Source: Acidimicrobiales bacterium (GTDB lineage: Bacteria > Actinomycetota > Acidimicrobiia > Acidimicrobiales > SZUA-35). From it: a DNA stretch of 64,000 bases. Where the stretch lies: contig JAWKIO010000005.1 in NCBI GenBank assembly GCA_041394265.1, positions 3,286,001 to 3,350,000 on the forward strand, written 5' to 3'. Both the position numbers and the translations under genes were made by a program. Below are positions 46,214 to 53,646 of this stretch, in pieces. A model generated the notes under the pieces. The model searched no databases. It was not told the origin of the DNA and saw only the letters and a program-made list of their open reading frames with translations. Every line of letters starts with the position of its first letter. The stretch's first letter is position 1.

Positions 46214-47209
46214 ATGGACCAACAACAGGCCGACTGGCTGGCCCTCTACACCGAGGAGCCCGTCGATCCGGCGCAGGAGATCTGCGACCCGCACCACCAC
46301 CTGTGGGACTTCCCGACCGATCGGTATTGCCTCGAAGAGCTGCGGGCCGACACCGGCGCCGGTCACAACATCGTCAGCACCGTGTTCATCGAGTGCACCG
46401 CCGGTTACCGCGCCGACGGACCCGAAGCGATGCGGCCGGTGGGGGAGACCGAGTTCGTCCTGGCGCAGGCGATCGAGAGCGCCGACACCGAGGGCAGCGA
46501 GATCAAGGGCATCGTCGGTCTCGCCGACCTCACGCTCGGCGCCGATGTTGCCGAGGTGCTCGAGGCACACATCGAGGCGGGCGGCGGCCGGTTCAAGGGC
46601 ATCCGTCATGCCACGGCCTACGACCCGAGTCCCGACGTTCGGCGCTCGCATACCAGGCCGACGCCAGGTCTGATGGGTGAGCCGTCGTTCCGCGAAGGGT
46701 TCGCCCAACTCGGTCGCCACGACCTGCGTTTCGACGCGTGGCTCTATCACCCGCAGATCACCGAGCTGGTCGACCTCGCCCACGCCCATTCCGATGTGTT
46801 GATCGTGCTCGATCACCTCGGTGGCCCGCTCGGTGTAGGGCCGTACGCGGGTCGGCGCGACGAGGTCCGGGCCGAGTGGCGCCGCTCGATCATCCAACTC
46901 GCAGAGTGTCCGAACGTGAGTGTGAAGCTGGGCGGCATCGGCATGACCGTCTACGGGCTCGACTGGCATCACCAGCCGACGCCGCCCACGTCCGATGCCC
47001 TCGCCGAGGCCTGGGGTCCCGACATCGAGTTCTGCATCGGACAGTTCGGGGTCCGGCGTTCGATGTTCGAGTCGAACTTCCCCGTCGACCGGCGATCGAC
47101 CGGCTACACGGTCCTGTGGAACACCTTCCAGAAGCTCACCGCCGACTACTCACCCGACGAACGATCGGCGTTGTTCCACGACACCGCCAGCGCGTTCTAC
47201 GACCTCTGA
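46214..47209 (+). CDS. amidohydrolase-family (COG3618/PDC-lactonase-like) metal hydrolase
   Basis: 331 residues of a TIM-barrel metal hydrolase. ICDPHHHLWDFP has the HxH metal pair, VLDHLGGP and MFESNFPVDR carry later ligands, and YDPSPDVRRSH the typical substrate loop. Relatives hydrolyse lactones or amides in aromatic and sugar acid catabolism. Starts two bases after the cyclodeaminase-family gene. Together with the semialdehyde dehydrogenase it forms a small catabolic operon with unknown substrate. Confidence 0.83.
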   Translation: MDQQQADWLALYTEEPVDPAQEICDPHHHLWDFPTDRYCLEELRADTGAGHNIVSTVFIECTAGYRADGPEAMRPVGETEFVLAQAIESADTEGSEIKGIVGLADLTLGADVAEVLEAHIEAGGGRFKGIRHATAYDPSPDVRRSHTRPTPGLMGEPSFREGFAQLGRHDLRFDAWLYHPQITELVDLAHAHSDVLIVLDHLGGPLGVGPYAGRRDEVRAEWRRSIIQLAECPNVSVKLGGIGMTVYGLDWHHQPTPPTSDALAEAWGPDIEFCIGQFGVRRSMFESNFPVDRRSTGYTVLWNTFQKLTADYSPDERSALFHDTASAFYDL

Positions 47210-47234
47210 GCGGCAGACCCGGTAGGTTCACCAG

Positions 47235-47792
47235 GTGGCTCGCAACGAACCGCTCACCTTCGACCCCATCGCCGAGGCGCGACGCCAGTGGGACCGTCGC
47301 GCGTTCGCGGCATCGTCGGCGATGGTCGCCACCACGTCGATCATGCGAGCGCATCAGATCGTGCAACGCGCCGTCGACGAGGCGTTGGCCCCGTTCGACC
47401 TCACGTTCGCCCGTTACGAGGCCCTGACCCTCATCTCGTTCAGCCGGGCCGGCGAGCTCCCCCTCGGCAAGATGGGCGACCGCCTGATGGTGCATCCGGC
47501 GAGTGTCACCAATGCCATCGATCGGCTCGAACGGCAGGGTCTGGTGGAGCGCCGTCGGTCGTCGGTCGACCGACGCACGGTGCTCGCCGCCATCACCGAC
47601 GCCGGTCGAAAGGTCGTCGAGGAAGCGACCGCGGCACTGGGGCAGATCGAGTACGGTGCAGGAGCGCTGAGCGAGTCCGAACGAGAGTCGCTGTACGACA
47701 TCGTCAAGGTCTTGCGGGCCGCCGAGGGCGACTTCGTGCCGGGTGCCGACGCTCTCGATGATGAATCGACGGAAGATTCATTGGACGTCTAA
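47235..47792 (+). CDS. MarR-family transcriptional regulator (second)
   Basis: 185 residues. LPLGKMGDRLMVHPASVTNAIDRLERQGLVERRRSSVDRRTVLAAIT is the winged helix with the Asp-Arg-Arg wing. GTG start 47235, 25 bp after the amidohydrolase gene; the stop lies 10 bp before the mutase start. It could regulate the preceding catabolic genes or the mutase. No copy of the GTTTGGG palindrome is near it, so I do not link it to the other MarR regulon. Confidence 0.86.
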   Translation: MARNEPLTFDPIAEARRQWDRRAFAASSAMVATTSIMRAHQIVQRAVDEALAPFDLTFARYEALTLISFSRAGELPLGKMGDRLMVHPASVTNAIDRLERQGLVERRRSSVDRRTVLAAITDAGRKVVEEATAALGQIEYGAGALSESERESLYDIVKVLRAAEGDFVPGADALDDESTEDSLDV

Positions 47793-47802
47793 GCTTCCCC
47801 CT

Positions 47803-49425
47803 GTGAAAGAACAGTGGGAACAAGAATTCGCCAAGTCCTCCCTGCGCGAGGGTCCGTTCGAAACGATGTCGGGCGTGCCCGTCGAGGCGGTCTACGGCCC
47901 CGACGACGGCGAGTTCCCTGGCCAGTACCCCTACACCCGAGGCATCCACGCCTCGATGTACCGATCACGCCTGTGGACCATGCGGATGTTCGCCGGGTTC
48001 GGCACCGCGGAAGACACCAATGTGCGGTTCAAGCAGTTGCTGGCCGACGGTGGCACGGGCCTTTCCACCGCCTTCGACCTCCCCACGTTGATGGGACGCG
48101 ACTCCGACGACGACTTCGCCCTGGGTGAGGTCGGCAAGGCCGGAGTCGCCGTCGACACCCTGGCCGACATGGAAGATCTCTTCGAGGGGATCGACCTCGC
48201 ATCGGTGTCGACCTCGATGACCATCAACTCGCCCGCCTCAATCCTGCTGGCCATGTACGTCGCCGTTGCCGAGAAGAACGGCACGCCGCGAGCGGTGCTC
48301 AACGGCACGCTGCAGAACGACATCCTCAAGGAGTACCAGGCGCAGAAGGAATACATCTTCCCGCCGCGGCCGTCGGTGCGACTCATCAGCGATCTGGTCA
48401 CCTTCACGTCGGCCGAGATGCCGAAGTGGAACCCCATCTCGATCTCGGGCTACCACATCCGTGAAGCTGGCTCGACGGCTGCCGAGGAATTGGCGTTCAC
48501 GCTCGGGAACGGGTTCGCCTACGTCGAGGCCGCCCTTGCCGCCGGTCTCGACGTCGACGACTTCGCCCCCCGCCTGTCGTTCTTCTTCAACAGCCACATC
48601 GACTTCTTCGAAGAGATCGGCAAGTTGCGCGCCGCCCGCCGCATCTGGGCCCGGTGGATGAAGGAGCGCTATGGCGCCAAGTCCGAGCGCTCGCTGAAGC
48701 TCCGTTTCCACACCCAGACCGCCGGTGTGTCGCTGACCGCTCAGCAGCCCGAGATCAACGTCGCTCGGGTGGCGTTGCAGGCCATGGCGGCGGCGCTCGG
48801 TGGCACCCAGAGCCTTCACACCGACGCCTACGACGAGGCACTCGCCCTTCCCACCGAGAAGGCTGCCCGGATCGCGCTGCGCACCCAGCAGATCGTCGCC
48901 TACGAGACCGGCGCCGCCAGCGTGGCCGATCCGCTCGGTGGTGCCCCGTTCGTCGAGTGGATGACCGACGAGATGGAGCGCCAGGCCGAAGACATCTTCG
49001 CCAAGGTCGACGAGATGGGCGGCGGTTCGATGCTCGAGGGCACGTTCCAGGGCATCGAGGAAGGCTGGTTCCAGGGCCGCATCGCCGACTCGGCGTATGC
49101 CTTCGAGCGCAAGGTCAACAACAACGAGCGCATCGTGGTCGGCGTCAACGCCTTCACCGAGGGCGACGACGCCGATCCGCCGCTGCTCTACATCGGCCCC
49201 GAGGTCGAGGAGCGCCAGCTCAAGCGGCTGGGCAACGTCAAGCACGACCGCAATGATGCAGCAGTCGCCGAGTCCCTCGCCGCCGTCACGGCCGCTGCGG
49301 CCGACCCGCTGGTCAACACCATGCCGCCGATCCTCGACGCGGTCCGGGCCTACGCCACGGTCGGCGAGATCATCGGTGCCCTCGGCGCCGAGTTCGGCAT
49401 GTGGGAAGAACGCACGATGATCTGA
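47803..49425 (+). CDS. icmA: isobutyryl-CoA mutase-type acyl-CoA mutase, large subunit
   Basis: 540 residues covering the TIM-barrel substrate domain of B12 mutases; the cobalamin-binding domain is missing and must be a separate subunit not in this window. TMRMFAGFGTAEDTN and GTLQNDILKEYQAQKEYIFPP align with methylmalonyl-CoA mutase positions Tyr89 and Arg207, which are Phe63 and Gln181 here. Phe and Gln are the residues reported for isobutyryl-CoA mutase, so interconversion of isobutyryl- and butyryl-CoA is more likely than methylmalonyl-CoA. The GTG start is tentative; in-frame ATGs at 47758/47761 overlap the MarR gene. Confidence 0.82.
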   Translation: MKEQWEQEFAKSSLREGPFETMSGVPVEAVYGPDDGEFPGQYPYTRGIHASMYRSRLWTMRMFAGFGTAEDTNVRFKQLLADGGTGLSTAFDLPTLMGRDSDDDFALGEVGKAGVAVDTLADMEDLFEGIDLASVSTSMTINSPASILLAMYVAVAEKNGTPRAVLNGTLQNDILKEYQAQKEYIFPPRPSVRLISDLVTFTSAEMPKWNPISISGYHIREAGSTAAEELAFTLGNGFAYVEAALAAGLDVDDFAPRLSFFFNSHIDFFEEIGKLRAARRIWARWMKERYGAKSERSLKLRFHTQTAGVSLTAQQPEINVARVALQAMAAALGGTQSLHTDAYDEALALPTEKAARIALRTQQIVAYETGAASVADPLGGAPFVEWMTDEMERQAEDIFAKVDEMGGGSMLEGTFQGIEEGWFQGRIADSAYAFERKVNNNERIVVGVNAFTEGDDADPPLLYIGPEVEERQLKRLGNVKHDRNDAAVAESLAAVTAAAADPLVNTMPPILDAVRAYATVGEIIGALGAEFGMWEERTMI

Positions 49426-49453
49426 CCGGCCCCGCCCCGCACCCCCAATCCCA

Positions 49454-49563
49454 GGTTCTGTGCGTCATTCTCACCGATCCATCCGTTCTGTGCGTCAGAC
49501 TTCCCGGCTGCGGGAACTCTGACGCACAGTCCGGCTTTTGCGGGGAGTTCGACGCACAGAACG
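49454..49563. repeat. Left four-unit palindromic module
   Basis: Contains CTGTGCGTCA at 49458 and 49488, and inverted units at 49520 and 49550 (the last with one change, CGACGCACAG). Spacing between unit starts is 30, 32 and 30 bp, exactly symmetric about the module centre and close to three helical turns each. It ends 8 bp after the stop codon of the DUF559-type gene. Confidence 0.8.
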
Positions 49564-49570
49564 AGTCGTG

Positions 49571-50500
49571 TCAGGCGGCGGCTTGCATGCGGCGGGCGAT
49601 GATGGTGCGCAGGCGCCGCATGAAGTCGGAGGGCCGGTTGGAGAGGGTGCGCCAGCCGACACGGATGACGATCCAACCATTCTCGATGGCGAGGAGGTCG
49701 CGACGTTCGTCGTCGTCGGCGGACTGCGAGGTGGCGTGGAAGCGGCGACCGTCGACCTCGAGGATCACCTTGGCTTCGGGCCAGGCGAAGTCGACCACGC
49801 CTCGCCATCCGTCGTACCAGGGTGGCCGGTACTGACGTCGGGCGCCGAGCACTCGATGCTCGATCAGGCGTTGCATCGCCAGCAGCTCGAGGGCGGACTC
49901 GGGGTAGGGCTCGTCGTCGATGACGGCGTCGAGCACGGTGCGCATGGCGACCGAGCCGGTGACACCACGCCCGGACCATGACTCGAAGCAGGTGACCAGC
50001 TCGTCGGCGGAGGGGACGGAGGCGACGAGCTGCGTCTCGACGAGGTGCAGCAGCCGCTGGTGGCTGAGCGTGCTTGCCAGGTCGCACAGCGTTCGGGACG
50101 CCGACGTGACGAGGAGCCCGTCGAGCTCGACCAGGTCGTGCTCGGAGAGGTGTCGGCTGCGGTGCACCGTGGCGAACGGGGAGTTGCCGGCGCCACCGAA
50201 CGCGGTGACGACCTCGATCGAGCGGGGAACCGGGAGGGCGAAGCGGTGACGCTGGGCGGCGCTGCGATGGGAGAGCGCTGCCCCTCGCACGGACAACGTG
50301 GCCAGGGCGTGGTCGGTGAGTCCGTCGCGCAGCGCTGGTACCTCGAGGACGCCGCGGCGTCGCCGGACGACCCAGCCCGACTGGATCCGCCGGTCGAGCG
50401 CCGAGGACGACACGCCCCGGGCGAGGGCTTCGCGGCGCGTGAACGCACCGTGTCGTTGTGCTGCCAATTCGATGATGAGTGCTTCCGCCGTGATGTTCAT
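49571..50500 (-). CDS. AbiEi-like helix-turn-helix plus DUF559 nuclease-like protein
   Basis: 309 residues. Residues about 5-60 (GAFTRREALARGVSSSALDRRIQSGWVVRRRRGVLEV) form the AbiEi-type winged-helix domain. The middle resembles the AbiEi C-terminal part, and residues 225-300 are a DUF559 domain of the Vsr/PD-(D/E)xK fold: VVDFAWPEAKVILEVDGRRFH with Asp237, Glu248 and Asp250 as candidate catalytic residues. ATG 50500 is chosen; an open frame continues 34 codons upstream. The family is abundant in actinobacteria and its role is undefined: antitoxin-like DNA binding, DNA nicking or element mobility are all possible. The flanking repeat modules suggest it binds or cuts them. Confidence 0.8.
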   Translation of the reverse strand: MNITAEALIIELAAQRHGAFTRREALARGVSSSALDRRIQSGWVVRRRRGVLEVPALRDGLTDHALATLSVRGAALSHRSAAQRHRFALPVPRSIEVVTAFGGAGNSPFATVHRSRHLSEHDLVELDGLLVTSASRTLCDLASTLSHQRLLHLVETQLVASVPSADELVTCFESWSGRGVTGSVAMRTVLDAVIDDEPYPESALELLAMQRLIEHRVLGARRQYRPPWYDGWRGVVDFAWPEAKVILEVDGRRFHATSQSADDDERRDLLAIENGWIVIRVGWRTLSNRPSDFMRRLRTIIARRMQAAA

Positions 50501-50557
50501 GAGCGAAGTCTTGCTCACACACTGTGACACTCGATCGCCGACCGTCGTCCACTCCTC

Positions 50558-50667
50558 GGTTCTGTGCGTCAAACTCACCGCCAATCCCGAACTGTGCGTC
50601 ACAGTTCCCGCTGCCGACGCGTTTGACGCACAGAACGGGGATCGCGAGGAGAATGGCGCACAGAACG
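50558..50667. repeat. Right four-unit palindromic module
   Basis: Same length and unit positions as the left module (units at 50562, 50592, 50624, 50654, the last degenerate). Gapless hand alignment gives about 77 of 110 identical bases, with the units conserved and the spacers diverged. It begins 57 bp upstream of the DUF559-type start codon, so it overlaps the likely promoter. Confidence 0.8.
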
Positions 50668-50778
50668 GGTGGGGGTGGGGTGGGGTCGGGATGCACTCGG
50701 TGGGTGGTCGGTGCTACAACGGCCTGGCTCGTGGGCGACGTCCCGTCGACTCCACCTCATCTCGAAAGGGTCACCACC

Positions 50779-51243
50779 ATGTCAACTCCTGTCGAAGCCG
50801 TCGGTGTCGAGGGCGTGAAGGCGCTCGTCGGTCAGCATCTTGGCTACAGCGACTGGCTCGAGATCACGCAGGACCGCGTGATGCAGTTCGCCGAGGCCAC
50901 CGGCGACCACCAGTGGATCCACACCGATCCCGAGCGCGCCACGAAGGAGAGCCCCTTCGGTGGCCCCATCGCCCACGGCTATCTCACCGTGTCGCTCATC
51001 CCGATGCTCCTTCCCCAGGTCTTCATCCAGAAGGGCTTCTCGATGGGGGTCAACTACGGCCTCGACAAGCTCCGGTTCCCGTCGCCCGTGCTGGTCGGAT
51101 CCAAGGTCCGCGCCGGGGTGCAGCTCGACGAGGTCGGTGAGATCGCCGGTGGTGTGCAGCTGCACATGACCGTCACCATCGAGTGCGAGGGTGCGTCGAA
51201 GCCGAGCTGCGTCGCCCAGGTGCTGTTCCGCAGTTACGAGTGA
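50779..51243 (+). CDS. MaoC-like (R)-specific enoyl-CoA hydratase
   Basis: 154 residues, hot-dog fold. The hydratase-2 motif is ATGDHQWIHTDPERA with the catalytic Asp/His pair, followed by FGGPIAHGYLTVSLIP. Many single-domain members hydrate enoyl-CoA thioesters or act on short branched acyl-CoAs. The ATG is preceded by AAAGGG. It lies directly after the repeat-flanked DUF559 element; without that insert it would be about 100 bp from the acyl-CoA mutase gene, so they may once have been neighbours in one acyl-CoA set. Confidence 0.88.
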   Translation: MSTPVEAVGVEGVKALVGQHLGYSDWLEITQDRVMQFAEATGDHQWIHTDPERATKESPFGGPIAHGYLTVSLIPMLLPQVFIQKGFSMGVNYGLDKLRFPSPVLVGSKVRAGVQLDEVGEIAGGVQLHMTVTIECEGASKPSCVAQVLFRSYE

Positions 51244-51369
51244 GCGCCTGCGGTCGTCGAGCGACAGCACACCAGCTCGCGGCCGCAAACCGAGGCGTCG
51301 ACGAGAAGATGCGTGCGACGGCACGCAGGAGCGGCAGCCTCGATCGGTCGTCGGTCGAGGGGGTTCGCA

Positions 51370-52332
51370 TCACTTGATGGTGATGCAGATCCCCTCGTCG
51401 TCAGAGCGATAGGCGATCACGTCGGTGCCGAACGCCGGCGGTTCGAGCTCGATCTGACGATCGCCCTCTTCGGTCGCCCGCACCTGGAGCACGATGTCGT
51501 CGGCCCCCGAAGCGATCAGTTCGAACGGCTGCGGTTCGCGTGCGGCAGCGGCGAGGAGTTCGTTGGCCACCCGGAGGATGAGCAACCGACGGATCGGATC
51601 GGCGACGGTCTCGGCGTCCCACTTCACGTGGATGAACGCCCCGACCTCCTCCCGCAGCGCTGATGCCTCGACCTCGACCGCCAGCTTGAGCGGGTCGGGT
51701 GCGTCGGGGAAGGGGCTGGGGCCGTTGGGATCAACCGCCACGCTGTGCCGCCACGTGCGCTCGCTCCGAGTCATCTCGAGCGCCCACAACAGCTCGGGGT
51801 CGATGCCAGCTGCCCGGGACGCTCCACCGGTGCCGCTCGACGTGACCGCAGCGGCCTGTGCTCGTAGGGTGTCGGCCTCGGCCCGAGCCACTTCGAGCTC
51901 GGCCGCCGCTTCGTCGGCCGCGGCCCGGGCTTCGGCGGCCGAAGCTTGCGCCGACTCGGCTTGCTCGTTCGCTGCAGCGATCTCGCTCTTCAACTCGACG
52001 CCGTAGCGTTCGAGGGAGTCGAGCTTCTCGGTCTGCTCGGCTTGGGCGACTTCGGCGGCGACGGCACGATCAACGGCTGCTGCTTGGCCCGCCAACGCAG
52101 CGGAGAGTTCGTTGGCGGCCTTCTCGGTGTCGGCAGCGGCGGCCGCTCGCGCCGACTCGAGGTCGTCGGCTGCTCGGGCGGCCTCACGTTGAGCGGCATG
52201 CAATTCGTCGGTCAAGGCGGACCGTGACGAGGCGGCAGCGGTGGCGGCGGCCGCGGCATTGCGGCGAGTCGTGACCAGCAAGAAGAGCAGGATCAGAGCG
52301 ACGAGACCCAGGATGGCAGCGACGACTTCCAT
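51370..52332 (-). CDS. membrane-anchored coiled-coil protein of unknown function
   Basis: 320 residues. A single N-terminal transmembrane helix (VVAAILGLVALILLFLLV) is followed by about 130 residues of Ala/Glu-rich heptads (residues 30-165), a coiled coil. The C-terminal 150 residues are globular: LLWALEMTRSERTWRHSVAV, FIHVKWDAETVADPIRRLLILRVANELLAAA, DDIVLQVRA; the helix-strand order recalls a degenerate GHKL/sensor-kinase ATPase domain but the N and G boxes are absent. Ten bp downstream of the MFS gene on the same strand. No named family recognised. Confidence 0.7.
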   Translation of the reverse strand: MEVVAAILGLVALILLFLLVTTRRNAAAAATAAASSRSALTDELHAAQREAARAADDLESARAAAAADTEKAANELSAALAGQAAAVDRAVAAEVAQAEQTEKLDSLERYGVELKSEIAAANEQAESAQASAAEARAAADEAAAELEVARAEADTLRAQAAAVTSSGTGGASRAAGIDPELLWALEMTRSERTWRHSVAVDPNGPSPFPDAPDPLKLAVEVEASALREEVGAFIHVKWDAETVADPIRRLLILRVANELLAAAAREPQPFELIASGADDIVLQVRATEEGDRQIELEPPAFGTDVIAYRSDDEGICITIK

Positions 52333-52342
52333 GGCCTGGACC

Positions 52343-53470
52343 CTAGTCCATCAGCCGTACTTGGCGTGCAGCGAGAACGGCCGCAACGACCGAGAGCGAG
52401 CCCATCGCGGCGAACATGGGTCGTGCCCCGATCGAGGCGTAGACACTCGGTGCCAGGAGCGCCGTGGTTCCTGCCGCAGTGAGACCCGTCATGCCGAGCA
52501 CCGCCTGACCGGCGGCCGCCTGTTGGGGGCCGGTCTCGTCGAGGGCCAGGAGTTGGGTGGTGGGGAAGACGAAGGACTCGATCGAGCCCTGAACCAGACC
52601 GGCGACGGCAATCGTGGCCAGCACCGGGAACATGCCGAACCCGGCAATGGCGGGGCCCGCGGCGCACAGCAAGGGCACGAGCACTCGTCGGGGGCCGATG
52701 TGTTCGACCCAGTTACCGGCCATCGTCGGGAGCACCAACAGCGGAGCCCCGACCAGGAGCAAGACGATGCCGATGGTGGTATTCCCGGCGCCGAGATCCT
52801 CGAGGTAGAGGTCGATGACGGCGTCGAAGATGCCGATGTTGGCGAAGATGACCGACTGGCCCAGCATGGCGGCGCGGATCCCTGGGCGTCGGGCAAGCTG
52901 CAGCATCGACGCCGGCTGGTCGGTGCTCACGGTCGCAATTGGTGCTCCGTGCAGCCAGAGCAGTGCAGGGCCGGCGGCCACGATGGTGAGGACGAGCACG
53001 GCGACGAACGGTGCGTGGAACCCGAACTGCTGCAGCGCAGCGCCCAGTAGCGGGCCGAGGAGGAAGCCGCCGACGCTGGCCGACAGGTAGGTGCCGAGTC
53101 GAGCACCACTGCCCTCGGTGGTCAGACCGACCAACGCCTTGCGGGCCACGACGTCGAAGAGACCGAGCCCGCATCCGAGCAGGACTCGGGCAGCGACGAG
53201 CGGTGCGAGGCTCGCAGCGAAGATGAACCACAGGGTGCCGACGACACCGGCGCCCAGCGCAAGCGCACCGAGGAGCACTGCACCACCTCGGTCGGCGAGG
53301 GGCGCGATGAGGAGTTGGACGGCGAGGCCAGACACGAAGCCGGCCGATGCGATGACGCCGATGCCCCAGTCGGGAAGCCCGTAGCGGGCCTTGAGGTCGG
53401 CGAGCAGGACGAAGACCACACCGGCCGAACTCGTGAGGGCGAACCCGGCCAGATAGGCGAAGCGGTGCAC
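52343..53470 (-). CDS. major facilitator superfamily transporter
   Basis: 375 residues with 12 hydrophobic segments. LIAPLADRGGAVLLGALALG is the loop 2-3 MFS motif (DRxG), RVLLGCGLGLFDVVARKALVG lies in helix 4-5, and a second-half repeat has GNWVEHIGPRRVLVPLL. The GTG at 53470 opens the conserved first helix. It resembles general drug/metabolite efflux pumps; substrate unknown. Probably co-transcribed with the coiled-coil gene downstream. Confidence 0.85.
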   Translation of the reverse strand: MHRFAYLAGFALTSSAGVVFVLLADLKARYGLPDWGIGVIASAGFVSGLAVQLLIAPLADRGGAVLLGALALGAGVVGTLWFIFAASLAPLVAARVLLGCGLGLFDVVARKALVGLTTEGSGARLGTYLSASVGGFLLGPLLGAALQQFGFHAPFVAVLVLTIVAAGPALLWLHGAPIATVSTDQPASMLQLARRPGIRAAMLGQSVIFANIGIFDAVIDLYLEDLGAGNTTIGIVLLLVGAPLLVLPTMAGNWVEHIGPRRVLVPLLCAAGPAIAGFGMFPVLATIAVAGLVQGSIESFVFPTTQLLALDETGPQQAAAGQAVLGMTGLTAAGTTALLAPSVYASIGARPMFAAMGSLSVVAAVLAARQVRLMD

Positions 53471-53646
53471 CGCAGGAGTCTGCCCTCGTCAACGCTCGCT
53501 ACCACCGGCTGAGCGGGTCGGTCGCCAATCAGCGACGAGTGCCGCGCCACCGCGCTCGCCGTGTGCGATGATCGTCCAGATCTTGTTCCCGCTGGACCTC
53601 GATGTGTGCCCGCAGAAGTCACATCGCCGGTCGAGGAGTTTCTCAC

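Larger units (their letters stand above)
49432..50690. mobile_element. Candidate small element: DUF559-type gene between two four-unit repeat modules
   Basis: The DUF559/AbiEi-like gene is bracketed by two 110-bp modules (49454-49563 and 50558-50667). Outside them are matching C-rich (left) and G-rich (right) tails, which read as inverted continuations of each other, so the whole behaves as terminal inverted repeats around one gene. No transposase or clear target duplication is visible, so mobility is inferred from the structure only; a fixed repeat-plus-nuclease locus is the alternative. Confidence 0.45.

Noticed and set aside
47235..47792. Second MarR gene as the owner of the GTTTGGG palindrome
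   Set aside because: No copy of the motif near this gene, whereas one copy lies in the promoter region of the MarR gene at 34.6-35.1 kb.
49454..50667. CRISPR array from the repeated CTGTGCGTCA units
   Set aside because: Units are only about 10 bp, half are inverted, there are four per cluster, and the spacers are similar between clusters. This is a symmetric protein-site pattern, not a CRISPR array.
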